Source: Arcobacter cloacae
Lineage (GTDB): Bacteria; Campylobacterota; Campylobacteria; Campylobacterales; Arcobacteraceae
Direction: 5' to 3'
NCBI RefSeq assembly: GCF_013201935.1
Contig: NZ_CP053833.1
Location: forward strand, 992,001 to 1,056,000
DNA length: 64,000 nucleotides
The translations under genes were made by a program, and so were the position numbers. The notes under the pieces were generated by a model. It did not search any database. It saw only the letters and a list, made by a program, of their open reading frames with translations, and had not been told where the DNA came from. Each line of letters starts with the position of its first letter. Positions within the stretch are counted from its first letter, which is position 1. Positions 1 to 8,929 of the stretch are shown in pieces.

Positions 1-2306
1 TTTAATTCTTCTTTTGAGTACTCTTTGAAAATGTCATGGTTAAAGAAAAAATCAACTAAATTCTTATCTAATTCTCCTCTTTTTGTCATTGTTGTTAAAA
101 TATTTTCAACAGTTGATAATTTCATAGCTTCTTTATATGGTCTTGTTGAAGCTGTTAAAGCTTCAAAAATATCAGCTAAAATCATAATTCTATCTTCTAA
201 ACTGATTTGTGAATCACTTAAACCTCTTGGATAACCTAAACCATTTAGTTTTTCATGGTGATTACAAGCAATATTTAATACATCTTTATATTTTTTTGGA
301 AAAGGTAATTCTGAAATCATATCAAGAGATAATTGGGCATGATTTTTTATGATATCAATTTCTTCTTTTGTAAGAGTTCCTTTTTTAATCGATAAATTAT
401 ATAGTTCATCTTGAGTTAATAAAGGAAGTGATTCACCATTTTTAACATAAGTTTGTTTAGAAATATTCTCAAGTTTTTCTATATCTTCATCAAGCATAAA
501 CTCTCCTCCAAGATTTGTTTTTTTGATAAAATCTATATTTTCATTCAGCTGTTTTATACTATTTTCAAACTCATCTTTACTAATAAGTTGTTTTAAATAC
601 TCTATCTCTTTATCTTTTTTTATTAATTCAAATCTTTGTTCTACTAGATGAATTCTGTCAAATATTTTTTCTAATTTAGTTGCTTTATCTATTACATGTT
701 CTGGCATTGAAATTTTTCCAATATCATGCATCCATGCAGCAAGAGCTATTTGTTTATAATCATTTTGAGTATATTTTACATCTTTATAAATTGTCTCATC
801 ATCATTTATCGCTTTTGCTAAAAGTAAAGCTATTTTTTCAACTTTTGCTATATGATCTTTTGTGTATGGAGATTTTGCATCAATAGCTTTTGCAATAGTT
901 GCTACAAATGCATTTATAAAGTCTTCTAAACTATTTATTAAATACATATTTGTAAGAGCCATAGCAGCTTGTGAAGCCAAAGAGATTATCACTTTTTCAT
1001 CAAATTTATCAAAACTTAAAATTTCTTGATTCTTTATTTTATTTATTAGTTGTAAAACTCCTATAACTTCATTTTCATGATTTATAAGTGGTATTACAAG
1101 CATTGATTTTGAACGATAAGAGGTTTTTTTATCGAACTGTTTTGTCCCTTCAAATTTATATTTCGTTGTTTTATAAACATCTGAAATATTTATTATTCTT
1201 TTTTCATTAGCACAAACTACAGCAACCATTTTGTTGTTTAGTGAACCATCTTCCAAAAAAATTGGTAAATCATTCCAATTAAGTTTTTCTTTAGTACCAC
1301 CCATAAAAATATTTAAACTATCATTTTGAACAACTTTGAATTGTAAAGTTTTTTCATCTTTTGATTTTATATATAAAGTTCCAGCATCGGCATTTGTTAA
1401 TTTTCTTGTTAGAGTTAAAATATTTTCAAGTAGTTTTTCTTTATTGTGTTCTGAAGAAAATGCTAGATTTATTTTCATAATCTCTTCAAATTTACTTTCA
1501 CTTAAAAGAGTATTTTCAATATTTCCTGTATCAATATGAATAACATCTCCTTCTTTTAAAATCTTCCCTTTATAGTTTAGAAGTTTATGCTTTTTTATAT
1601 CTTTTAGTAATTCTTTTTCATAATTTGGCTTTAAGTGATAGAAAAATATAGAGATATCTTTTCTTTTTAGATTTTTTAACTCTTTTGCTATCAAATTTGG
1701 AGTTAAATGTTTTGAAACTCTAGCTAATTCATCAAATTTATCAGGGAATGAACACTCAATAATTAAAGATTTTATAGTTTTGTTATTGTTTATCTCTTCC
1801 CAAATAATTGGATTTGTGTAAGTATCTCCACTTATTATAAAACTTTGATGATTTTTTGTAATTACAAAACCACATGAACCAGTTATGTGATTTGCTTCTA
1901 TTGGTTTTATTTGATATTCTCCAATACTTATAATCTCATTTAATTTTATTTTTTTTAATATCAGTGAATTTTCATCACTATTTAAAAGCTTTATTTTTGT
2001 AAAGTCAGGCCAAATTACGTTATTAAAAGAGTAGGTTTTTAATACTTCAATAGTCTCTTCAAGTGCGTATATAGTAAGTGGAGTTTTTCTTTGTTCAAAA
2101 AAGGTCTCAATTATAAAAGGTAAATCAGTTATATGGTCAGCATGGGAATGGGTTAAAAAAATGTGATTGATATCTTTTGCTTCATTTCCTAAAGAGTTTA
2201 AAACATTTCCCGCATCAATTATAATATCTTTGAATATTTGAAAAGAAGTTGTATTTTGATTTTTTGCTTTACTTCCACTAGCACCTAAAATCTTTATAAA
2301 ATTCAT
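1..2306 (-). CDS. Class II cyclic-nucleotide phosphodiesterase-like / GAF / HD-GYP protein (3' end outside window)
   Basis: About 768 codons are visible before the gene runs off the left edge, reading from ATG at 2306 with an AAAGG-like ribosome site. Residues 1 to about 250 form a metallo-beta-lactamase fold with the zinc motif HSHADH (residues 53-58), followed by IIECSFP and SKHLTP. That pattern is typical of class II cAMP phosphodiesterases rather than RNase Z. A GAF-like sensor follows (roughly 285-430). Then comes an HD-GYP c-di-GMP phosphodiesterase domain with MHDIGK near residue 527 and HHEKLNGLGYP near 682. The HD to GYP distance (about 155 residues) is far larger than the usual 60 or so because a charged helical segment is inserted. 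The same insertion occurs in the gene at 49981. Inferred role: cytoplasmic enzyme that may hydrolyse two kinds of cyclic nucleotide. Substrate of the first domain is unproven. Confidence 0.85.
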   Translation of the reverse strand, partial: MNFIKILGASGSKAKNQNTTSFQIFKDIIIDAGNVLNSLGNEAKDINHIFLTHSHADHITDLPFIIETFFEQRKTPLTIYALEETIEVLKTYSFNNVIWPDFTKIKLLNSDENSLILKKIKLNEIISIGEYQIKPIEANHITGSCGFVITKNHQSFIISGDTYTNPIIWEEINNNKTIKSLIIECSFPDKFDELARVSKHLTPNLIAKELKNLKRKDISIFFYHLKPNYEKELLKDIKKHKLLNYKGKILKEGDVIHIDTGNIENTLLSESKFEEIMKINLAFSSEHNKEKLLENILTLTRKLTNADAGTLYIKSKDEKTLQFKVVQNDSLNIFMGGTKEKLNWNDLPIFLEDGSLNNKMVAVVCANEKRIINISDVYKTTKYKFEGTKQFDKKTSYRSKSMLVIPLINHENEVIGVLQLINKIKNQEILSFDKFDEKVIISLASQAAMALTNMYLINSLEDFINAFVATIAKAIDAKSPYTKDHIAKVEKIALLLAKAINDDETIYKDVKYTQNDYKQIALAAWMHDIGKISMPEHVIDKATKLEKIFDRIHLVEQRFELIKKDKEIEYLKQLISKDEFENSIKQLNENIDFIKKTNLGGEFMLDEDIEKLENISKQTYVKNGESLPLLTQDELYNLSIKKGTLTKEEIDIIKNHAQLSLDMISELPFPKKYKDVLNIACNHHEKLNGLGYPRGLSDSQISLEDRIMILADIFEALTASTRPYKEAMKLSTVENILTTMTKRGELDKNLVDFFFNHDIFKEYSKEEL

Positions 2307-2362
2307 AAAAAAGCCTTTTGTTATATTATTTGGTAATTATAACAATAATAGCTTATTTATGA

Positions 2363-3250
2363 TTAATGATTTGTATCATTTATTTTAAAATCATCGTATG
2401 GATCCATATGAATATTTATAATCCAATCTCTTTTATTATCTAGTTTTTTTATCTTATTTTCTATAGAATCACTTGCTTTATGTGCTTCCATAAGTGTAAT
2501 AATACAGTCAAATACTAAGTGTACTTCCACAAATGTTTGATGACCTGCTTCTCTTGTTTTTAATAAATGATAAGCATTTACTCTTTTATTATCTTCTATT
2601 ATTTCTTTTATTTTTGAAACAATCTCTTCATCTACAGCTCTATCAAGTAAAACTAATACTCCATCACGAATAAGTCCATAAGCTGAATATATAATATATA
2701 AAGCAATTCCACCACCAACAAAAACATCAATTATTTCATAACCTGTAAAACTTACAAGTAATAATGAAGTTAATACGGCCAAATTACTAAAAACATCTGT
2801 TTTATAGTGAAGTGCATCAGCTCTTATAACCATAGAATTTGTTTTTTTAGCTATATAATTTAAGTAAGTAACTAAAGAAATAGTTATAACTAAAGAGATA
2901 ATCATTACATAAATAGAGATATCAAGGTATTTTGAAACTTCACCGTTTATTGCTTTATTTATTGCTTCATAAAGTAAATAAAGCCCTGAGATTGTAATAA
3001 TAGTTCCTTCTATAACTGAAGCTAAAGCTTCAATCTTTCCTCTTCCATAATTGAAAGTTTTATCGGCTGGTTTTTCGGAGTTTGAAATAGCAAAGTAGTT
3101 AAAAATAGATACAAACATATCTAAAATAGAGTCAACAGCTGATGCTAAAACAGCAACTGAACCACTTGCTATTCCAATAACAAGTTTTATAAGTGTAAGT
3201 ACCGCTGCAACACTAGAGGAAACAACGGTAGCTTTTTTTTGAAGAGTCAT
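2363..3250 (-). CDS. Cation diffusion facilitator family divalent metal exporter (FieF-like)
   Basis: This 295-residue protein has the cation efflux layout: six predicted membrane helices in the first 200 residues, then a cytoplasmic ferredoxin-like domain. The metal-site pattern of the FieF group is visible: Asp40 and Asp44 in helix 2 (ASAVDSILDM) and a His/Asp pair in helix 5 (ADALHYKTD). Length matches the family (290-300). It should export divalent cations such as Zn, Fe, Co or Mn by proton antiport; the ion cannot be told from sequence. Its ATG shares one base with the TAA of the upstream aminotransferase gene, so the two are co-transcribed and translationally coupled. Confidence 0.88.
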   Translation of the reverse strand: MTLQKKATVVSSSVAAVLTLIKLVIGIASGSVAVLASAVDSILDMFVSIFNYFAISNSEKPADKTFNYGRGKIEALASVIEGTIITISGLYLLYEAINKAINGEVSKYLDISIYVMIISLVITISLVTYLNYIAKKTNSMVIRADALHYKTDVFSNLAVLTSLLLVSFTGYEIIDVFVGGGIALYIIYSAYGLIRDGVLVLLDRAVDEEIVSKIKEIIEDNKRVNAYHLLKTREAGHQTFVEVHLVFDCIITLMEAHKASDSIENKIKKLDNKRDWIINIHMDPYDDFKINDTNH

Positions 3251-4419
3251 TATTTATTTTCTACAAACTCTTTTATTCTTTTGATTCCCTCTTGAATAGT
3301 TGCTAAATCAGTAGCAAAAGAGAATCTTACATAACCTTCTGTTCCAAAAGCAAGTCCTGGAACTAATGCAACACCTTTTTGCTCTAATAACTCAGCGCAG
3401 AATTTCATAGAGTCATTTGTAACTTCTTGAATGTTGATAAATAGATAAAACGCACCATCAGGGTCTATACTTGATAAACCTTTGATATCATTAAATGCTG
3501 AAACAGCGTAATTTTTTCTTTTTTCAAATTCAACTCTCATCATTTCAATAGTCTCATCAGCATCACCTTCAAGTGCAGGAATTGCTGCATATTGAGTCAT
3601 TGTGTTGATATTTGAAGTAACTTGACCTTGAAGTTTAGTTAAAGCTTTTGCAAGTGCTGCATCACAAGTTGCAATATATCCAAATCTCCATCCTGTCATA
3701 GCAACAGCTTTACTTAATCCATTGATAGTTACAGTTCTTTTGTACATATCTTCAGATACTTGCGCAGCAGCTGTGAATTTTTTACCGTTGTACATAATTT
3801 TTTCATACATTTCATCTGAGAATACGATAATATCAGTACCTTTTAAAACTTCACCTAAAGCTAAAAGTTCTTCTTTTGAATAAACAGAACCTGTTGGATT
3901 AGAAGGAGTATTTAATAATAAAATTTTTGTTTTTGGTGTAATTGCTGCTTTTAATTGCTCTGGTGTAATTTTGAATTCAGTTGAATCGTTTGTTTCAATA
4001 AATACAGGAACTCCACCTGAATATTTAACTTGTTCTGGATATGTTACCCAATAAGGTGCTGGGATAATTACTTCATCACCATCTTCAACAAGAACTTGGA
4101 ATAAGTTAAATAATGAGTGTTTTGCACCATTGCTAATTACGATACCATCAAGTTTGTATTCTAAACCGTGGTCTTTCTTTAATTTATTAATAATTGCTTG
4201 CTTGGTAGCGATAATACCTTCTACTGCTGTATATTTTGTTTGACCTTCATTAATAGCCTTGATAGCCGCTTCTTTAACGATTACAGGAGTGTCAAAGTCA
4301 GGCTCACCTGCACTAAAACTTAGTATATCTTTACCTTGAGCTTTAAGCTCTCTTGCTAGGGCAGTGATTGCCATAGTAACCGATGGAGACAAATTCTCCA
4401 TTCTGTTTGCAATTTTCAT
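3250..4419 (-). CDS. aspC: Class I pyridoxal-phosphate aminotransferase (aspartate aminotransferase type)
   Basis: Fold-type I aminotransferase of about 389 residues. Visible landmarks are SAGEPDFDTP near the N-terminus, the PAPYWVTYPEQ segment, the NTPSNPTG motif and the PLP lysine in NGLSKAVAMTGWRFGY, with the C-terminal VRFSFA arginine. These fit the aspartate (or aspartate/prephenate) aminotransferase group AspB/AspC, which makes aspartate from oxaloacetate with glutamate. An upstream in-frame ATG at 4446 exists, but the start at 4419 is chosen because GAGGGAAA sits 5-6 nt before it and the protein then begins MKIANRMENLSP, as usual for this family. It is first of a pair with the downstream cation exporter. 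Confidence 0.9.
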   Translation of the reverse strand: MKIANRMENLSPSVTMAITALARELKAQGKDILSFSAGEPDFDTPVIVKEAAIKAINEGQTKYTAVEGIIATKQAIINKLKKDHGLEYKLDGIVISNGAKHSLFNLFQVLVEDGDEVIIPAPYWVTYPEQVKYSGGVPVFIETNDSTEFKITPEQLKAAITPKTKILLLNTPSNPTGSVYSKEELLALGEVLKGTDIIVFSDEMYEKIMYNGKKFTAAAQVSEDMYKRTVTINGLSKAVAMTGWRFGYIATCDAALAKALTKLQGQVTSNINTMTQYAAIPALEGDADETIEMMRVEFEKRKNYAVSAFNDIKGLSSIDPDGAFYLFINIQEVTNDSMKFCAELLEQKGVALVPGLAFGTEGYVRFSFATDLATIQEGIKRIKEFVENK

Positions 4420-4457
4420 TAGCATTTCCCTCAATAAAATTATCATTATATTTTTGA

Positions 4458-4463
4458 TATAAT
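4458..4463 (+). promoter_or_regulatory. -10 box of the YgjP-type gene
   Basis: TATAAT lies 39 nt before the TTG start at 4502, inside the short divergent gap from the aminotransferase gene. No clear -35 box is visible, which is usual in Campylobacterota promoters. Confidence 0.45.
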
Positions 4464-4501
4464 AGTTCGGGATTTTACCTAAAAAATACTTAAGGAAAAG
4501 T

Positions 4502-5095
4502 TTGAGTTTTCAAATAGAAATTGAAGAAAAAATCATAACAGTAGAATTAAAAAATAGAAAAAATATAAAACATTGCTATTTGCGTATTTTAAAAGAGAAT
4601 TTGATTGAAATAAAAGTAAATAGATATTTTACTCTTTATGATGCAAAAAAATTGATTGAAAAAAAGTCTGAATGGATAAAATCTTCGATAAAAAAACTAT
4701 CGAAAAATAGGCTAAATGAAGATGAATTTTCATATTTGGGTGAAATTAAAAAATTAGAAGATTTTAATATAAAAAATTTAGATATTTTTTATAAAAAAGA
4801 GATTCAAAAAATATTACCTTTAAAAGTAGAAGAATTATCAAAAAAAATGCAACTTTTCCCAACTTCTATAAGTTTCAGAAAAAACAAAAGAACATGGGGT
4901 TCTTGTAACTATAAAAATGGTTTAAATTTCAATATTTTACTTATGAAATTTCCTATTGAAGTAATGGAATATGTGATAATTCATGAGTTAGCTCATATAA
5001 AACATAAAAATCATTCAAAAGATTTTTGGAATTTAGTTGAAGTTTATTGCCCAAATTATAGAGAAATAGAGAAAAGATTTAAGAATTTTTTATAA
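4502..5095 (+). CDS. YgjP/SprT-like (DUF45) metallopeptidase-fold protein
   Basis: A 197-residue protein with the zincin signature HELAHIKHKNHSKDFW near residues 162-177, where HExxH plus a downstream histidine are the metal ligands of the YgjP (DUF45/WLM-like) family. The segment KRTWGSCN is also characteristic. Family members are thought to be small soluble metallopeptidases; the substrate is unknown. The start is TTG with AAGGAAAAG immediately upstream. The gene converges with the next minus-strand gene and their ends overlap by 17 bp. Confidence 0.83.
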   Translation: MSFQIEIEEKIITVELKNRKNIKHCYLRILKENLIEIKVNRYFTLYDAKKLIEKKSEWIKSSIKKLSKNRLNEDEFSYLGEIKKLEDFNIKNLDIFYKKEIQKILPLKVEELSKKMQLFPTSISFRKNKRTWGSCNYKNGLNFNILLMKFPIEVMEYVIIHELAHIKHKNHSKDFWNLVEVYCPNYREIEKRFKNFL

Positions 5096-5495
5096 TTTCT
5101 CTTATTTTCTCAAATTTTTTAAAAATTTTTTCATCTTTTGCTTTATTTTCAAATATCCCATAAGAACGTTCTATATATAGAGGTTTTTCCTCTTTTTCTT
5201 CCTCTTTTTTATCTATTACATTAGTTACAAAAAAAGCTATATCTTCAACATTTGCTATCTTGAAATTTTTTAATAATGATTTTATATCTGCTTTGTTATA
5301 CTCAAACTCCATTTTATAAACAGGATGGGTTAATACAAAATAGAGGGTTTGATTTTTTACATACCCAAATTTTACGCCTTTTTTTAATTTCAAAGGAAGA
5401 GCATCGATAAACTTCATTATCAAAAACGAAGTGTTGATCTTTCTAAATTCAGGATTATTTTTAAGATGACTAAGTATTTCATTAATTTTTTTCAT
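5079..5495 (-). CDS. Small basic protein, possibly DUF721/DciA-like
   Basis: A 138-residue protein: a short helical N-terminus, then a region (about 30-80) with KLKKGVKFGYVKNQTLYFVLTHP and YNKADIKSLLK. This resembles the KH-like core of DUF721/DciA proteins, in which an exposed strand is followed by a helix. The C-terminus is a lysine/glutamate-rich tail. DciA relatives load replicative helicase, but the match here is weak and I do not assign that role firmly. The 3' end overlaps the YgjP-type gene and the start codon lies inside the small lipoprotein ORF on the other strand. Confidence 0.6.
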   Translation of the reverse strand: MKKINEILSHLKNNPEFRKINTSFLIMKFIDALPLKLKKGVKFGYVKNQTLYFVLTHPVYKMEFEYNKADIKSLLKNFKIANVEDIAFFVTNVIDKKEEEKEEKPLYIERSYGIFENKAKDEKIFKKFEKIREIIKNS

Positions 5496-5612
5496 GGGCT
5501 AATTATAGCAGGTTTTATATTATCATTTAGTGGTTGTGGATACAAAGCAGATCCAGTTTATGTTCCATCAAAATCTTCAGTTGAAGAAAGTAATCAAAAA
5601 GTTCAAGAATGA
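5466..5612 (+). CDS. Small LptM-like lipoprotein
   Basis: A 48-residue ORF with a signal peptide ending in a lipobox (ILSFSGC, Cys at residue 24), followed by GCGYKADPVYVP and a short polar tail. The Cys-Gly-x-Lys-x-Asp-Pro pattern right after the lipobox resembles LptM/YifL-type small lipoproteins. Its TGA overlaps the ATG of nadB as ATGA, so the two genes are probably coupled. The ATG at 5466 has only a distant AGGA upstream and is antisense to the first 10 codons of the neighbouring minus-strand gene, so the exact start is uncertain. The lipobox makes a real gene likely. Confidence 0.62.
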   Translation: MTKYFINFFHGLIIAGFILSFSGCGYKADPVYVPSKSSVEESNQKVQE

Positions 5613-7063
5613 AAGTTTATGATTATGTAATAATTGGAACAGGAATTGCGGGGCTTAATGCAGCAAGATTGATTCCAAAAGATAAAAGAGTTTTAATTCT
5701 TTGCAAAATGTCAACTTGGAATTGTAATACTTTTTGGGCACAAGGTGGAATAGCAAGCGCAGTTGATGAAAGTGATATTCCTTTACATATCAAAGATACT
5801 TTAGAAGCAGGCGTTAATTATAATGACCTTGAAGCAGTTGAACTTTTAAGTAAAAAATCAATTTCTACTATAAAAAATCTTATAGATTCTGGAATGAAAT
5901 TTGATTTAAATGAAGATGGGAAATTAGCTTATACAAAAGAAGCAGCACATAGTAGAAATAGAATTTTACATGCAGATGGTGATGCAACAGGAAGAATGAT
6001 GCATATCTTTTTACTTGAAAATTGCACCCATGAGATTGTAACTCAAGCTGTGGTTTGTGATTTACTGATAAAAGATGATATTTGTTATGGAGTTCAATAT
6101 TTTACAAGTGAAACACAACAAAAAGTAGCTTATGCACATAATACAATTATTGCAAGTGGTGGAGTTGGCTCTATTTATAGGTATCATACCAATTCAACAG
6201 CAAATGCAGGAGAAGTTCAAGGAATAATAGCAGAGAAAAAACTTCCTTTAAAAGATATGGAAATGATGCAATTTCATCCAACAGTTGTAAGAGGAACTTC
6301 GTTTGCTAGAAAACCACTATTAAGTGAAGCTTTAAGGGGTGAGGGTGCTTATATAGTTGATGAAAATGGTTATAGATTTTTATTTGATTATCATAAAGAT
6401 GGAGAATTAGCTCCAAGAGATGTGGTTAGTAGGTCTATTTTTGATTATAATAAAAAAACTTCTTTAGGTGTTTACTTATCTTTTGAAACATTTGAAAAAA
6501 ATGCTTTTAGAAAGAGATTTCCAAATATTTATGCAAATTTAAAAGAGTTAGGTTATGACCTTCCTTTTGAAAGAGTACCTATAAGTCCTGCTTTTCACTA
6601 CTCTATGGGTGGAGTTGAAACAACTTTAGATGCAAAAGTAAAAGGAATGAAAAATCTTTATGCAATAGGTGAAGTAGCTTGCACAGGTGTTCATGGTGCA
6701 AATAGATTAGCTTCTAACTCTTTACTTGAAGGTTTGGTTTTTTCTCAAATTGCTGTAGAAAAGTCACTAGAAGAGAATTTTAAAATAGATTTTAAAGAGT
6801 ATGATAAACCAATTATCGATTATATTAGAAATAAAGAGATAGATAAAGATTTAAAAGATAGTTTAAGAGAAATTATGTGGACTTATGCCTCAATTGTAAG
6901 AGAGCTAAAAACTTTAGAAGAATCATTAAAAACAATAGAAGAGTATTTAAAAAAAGATGTTGGAAGACTACTTTATTTAAGACTTTTAACTGCAAAATCA
7001 ATTTTAACAGCAGCATTAAATAGAAAAAAATCTTTAGGTGCGCATTATATAAAAGAAGATTAA
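5609..7063 (+). CDS. nadB: L-aspartate oxidase
   Basis: NadB oxidises L-aspartate to iminoaspartate with FAD, the first step of de novo NAD synthesis. The 484-residue sequence shows the N-terminal dinucleotide-binding motif GTGIAGLNAA, then FWAQGGIASAV, the active-site region HSRNRILHADGDATGR, MQFHPT, and near the C-terminus GEVACTGVHGANRLASNS, all hallmarks of the succinate dehydrogenase/NadB flavoprotein family. The region after residue 430 is somewhat short, so length is slightly below the E. coli enzyme (540). Start overlaps the small lipoprotein gene by four bases, and a terminator hairpin follows the stop. nadA and nadC are not in the window. Confidence 0.93.
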   Translation: MKVYDYVIIGTGIAGLNAARLIPKDKRVLILCKMSTWNCNTFWAQGGIASAVDESDIPLHIKDTLEAGVNYNDLEAVELLSKKSISTIKNLIDSGMKFDLNEDGKLAYTKEAAHSRNRILHADGDATGRMMHIFLLENCTHEIVTQAVVCDLLIKDDICYGVQYFTSETQQKVAYAHNTIIASGGVGSIYRYHTNSTANAGEVQGIIAEKKLPLKDMEMMQFHPTVVRGTSFARKPLLSEALRGEGAYIVDENGYRFLFDYHKDGELAPRDVVSRSIFDYNKKTSLGVYLSFETFEKNAFRKRFPNIYANLKELGYDLPFERVPISPAFHYSMGGVETTLDAKVKGMKNLYAIGEVACTGVHGANRLASNSLLEGLVFSQIAVEKSLEENFKIDFKEYDKPIIDYIRNKEIDKDLKDSLREIMWTYASIVRELKTLEESLKTIEEYLKKDVGRLLYLRLLTAKSILTAALNRKKSLGAHYIKED

Positions 7064-7069
7064 AAAATA

Positions 7070-7108
7070 GGATTAAAGGGATTTTATTTTCTCTTTAACC
7101 CATTTTTT
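7070..7108 (+). terminator. Terminator after nadB
   Basis: An imperfect 12-bp hairpin (arms around 7070-7081 and 7090-7101, two mismatches) is followed by a run of six T at 7103-7108. Confidence 0.55.
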
Positions 7109-7186
7109 ACAACAATTTAGATAAAATCCCAGATTAAAATTTGTAATATTTAAGCGCTAGAGTGCAAAATATGAAGGAAACAATAT

Positions 7187-8722
7187 ATGAAACATGTACC
7201 AATCGTAGTACTAGATTTTGGTAGTCAATATACTCAAATCATTGCTAGAAAATTAAGAGAAGCAGGTGTTTATTCTGAAATAGTTCCGTATAGTGAATCT
7301 ATTGAAGATATTATGGCTAGAACGCCAAAGGGTATTATTTTATCAGGTGGACCTGCGTCTGTTTATTCTGATGATGCGTATCACCCTGATACTACAATTT
7401 TTGAATTAGGTTTACCAATTTTAGGTATTTGTTATGGAATGCAGTTAATTTCTCAACATTTTGGTGGAAGTGTAATTCCTGCAAGTCATCATGAATATGG
7501 AAAAGCTAAACTTAAATTTGAAGTTGAAAATCCAATCTTTAAAGATACACAAGATGGTCAAATTGTTTGGATGAGCCATGGTGATAGAGTTGAAAATATT
7601 CCATCAGGATTTGAGAAAATTGCTACAAGTGAAAACTCTCCATTTGCAGCTATTGCTAATACTGATAGAAATATTTATGCTTTCCAATTTCACCCAGAAG
7701 TTTATCACTCAGCTGAGGGTAGCAAATTATTAAAAAACTTTGCAAAACATATTTGTGGATGTGAATCTACTTGGAATATGGGAAGTTTTGCTAAAGAGCA
7801 AATCAAAAGAATTCAAGAGCAAGTTGGAAATAAAAAAGTTCTTTGTGGAGTTTCAGGAGGAGTTGATAGCTCTGTTGTAGCTACACTTTTAGCAGAAGCA
7901 ATTGGTGAAAATGTTATTCCTGTATTTGTTGATAATGGATTATTAAGAGCAAATGAGAGAGAACAAGTTGAAGCTATGTTTAAAAGCAGAGGTGTAAAAC
8001 TAATCACTGTTGATGCAAGTGAAGAGTTTTTAACTAAATTAGCAGGTGTTACAGACCCTGAAACAAAAAGAAAAATCATTGGTGAAACATTTATCGAAGT
8101 ATTTGATAAAGAAGCAAAAAAACATCAAGGTATTGAGTTTTTAGCACAAGGTACACTTTATACAGACGTTATAGAGTCTGTTTCTGTAAAAGGACCTAGT
8201 AAAACTATAAAATCTCACCACAATGTTGGTGGACTTCCTGATTGGATGAAATTTGAATTAGTTGAGCCTTTAAGAGAAATTTTCAAAGATGAGGTAAGAG
8301 CTTTAGGATTAGAACTTGGACTTCCAGCATCTATGATTGGAAGACATCCATTCCCAGGACCTGGACTTGCTATTAGAATCATGGGAGATGTAAATAAACC
8401 TGATTTAGAGCTATTAAGAAAAGCTGATACTATCATGTTAGATGTATTACATGCAACTGGATATTATGATAAAACATGGCAAGCATTTACAGTATTATTA
8501 AATGTAAAATCTGTTGGAGTTATGGGTGATAACAGAACTTATGACAACACAGTTTGTGTAAGAATCGTAGAAGCAACAGATGGAATGACAGCAACTTTTG
8601 CACATATTCCACATGATATTTTAGAAACTATCTCAAGAAGAATCATCAACGAAGTTGATGGAATCAACAGAGTAGTTTATGATATAAGCTCAAAACCACC
8701 AGCAACTATCGAGTGGGAATAA
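7187..8722 (+). CDS. guaA: GMP synthase (glutamine-hydrolysing)
   Basis: GuaA converts XMP to GMP using glutamine and ATP. The 511 residues contain a class I glutamine amidotransferase domain with nucleophile Cys82 (GICYGMQL) and the His/Glu pair in [10 protein letters not shown]. An ATP pyrophosphatase domain follows with the P-loop SGGVDSS near residue 223. The C-terminal dimerisation domain ends KPPATIEWE, the standard end of bacterial GuaA. Length is typical. The start has AAGGAAAC seven to eight bases upstream. It has its own promoter region in the 120-bp gap after nadB. A long palindrome begins three bases after its stop. Confidence 0.97.
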   Translation: MKHVPIVVLDFGSQYTQIIARKLREAGVYSEIVPYSESIEDIMARTPKGIILSGGPASVYSDDAYHPDTTIFELGLPILGICYGMQLISQHFGGSVIPASHHEYGKAKLKFEVENPIFKDTQDGQIVWMSHGDRVENIPSGFEKIATSENSPFAAIANTDRNIYAFQFHPEVYHSAEGSKLLKNFAKHICGCESTWNMGSFAKEQIKRIQEQVGNKKVLCGVSGGVDSSVVATLLAEAIGENVIPVFVDNGLLRANEREQVEAMFKSRGVKLITVDASEEFLTKLAGVTDPETKRKIIGETFIEVFDKEAKKHQGIEFLAQGTLYTDVIESVSVKGPSKTIKSHHNVGGLPDWMKFELVEPLREIFKDEVRALGLELGLPASMIGRHPFPGPGLAIRIMGDVNKPDLELLRKADTIMLDVLHATGYYDKTWQAFTVLLNVKSVGVMGDNRTYDNTVCVRIVEATDGMTATFAHIPHDILETISRRIINEVDGINRVVYDISSKPPATIEWE

Positions 8723-8724
8723 TC

Positions 8725-8831
8725 TTTTTGCCATAATTTTGGCGCATCTTTCCGCGAATATGAACTTCGATGTACTTGTAGTACACCTTTGTTCATATCC
8801 ACAAAAATCTACACCAAACTTCTGACAAAAA
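8725..8831. repeat. 107-nt long imperfect palindrome downstream of guaA
   Basis: Two 41-nt arms (8725-8765 and 8791-8831) are inverted copies with no length difference. The innermost eight bases, ATATGAAC and GTTCATAT, match perfectly. The 25-nt centre contains a second hairpin, TGTACT-TGT-AGTACA (8771-8785). Many of the arm mismatches are C opposite A on the plus strand, which become G-U pairs in RNA copied from the other strand, so minus-strand RNA would fold better. It may be a small mobile repeat (MITE/REP type), a structured RNA or a transcription stop. Confidence 0.75.
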
Positions 8832-8929
8832 TTCTAACCAAGTTGTATTAAAATATAATTTTTACTGAATATGAAATGTTACTGTCATATAAAAAAAGAT
8901 ATAATAATTTATTTTATTAAAGGATATAC

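Noticed and set aside
7813-8436. Antisense open frames inside guaA
   Set aside because: They mirror the codon structure of guaA and have no independent start signals or recognisable content.
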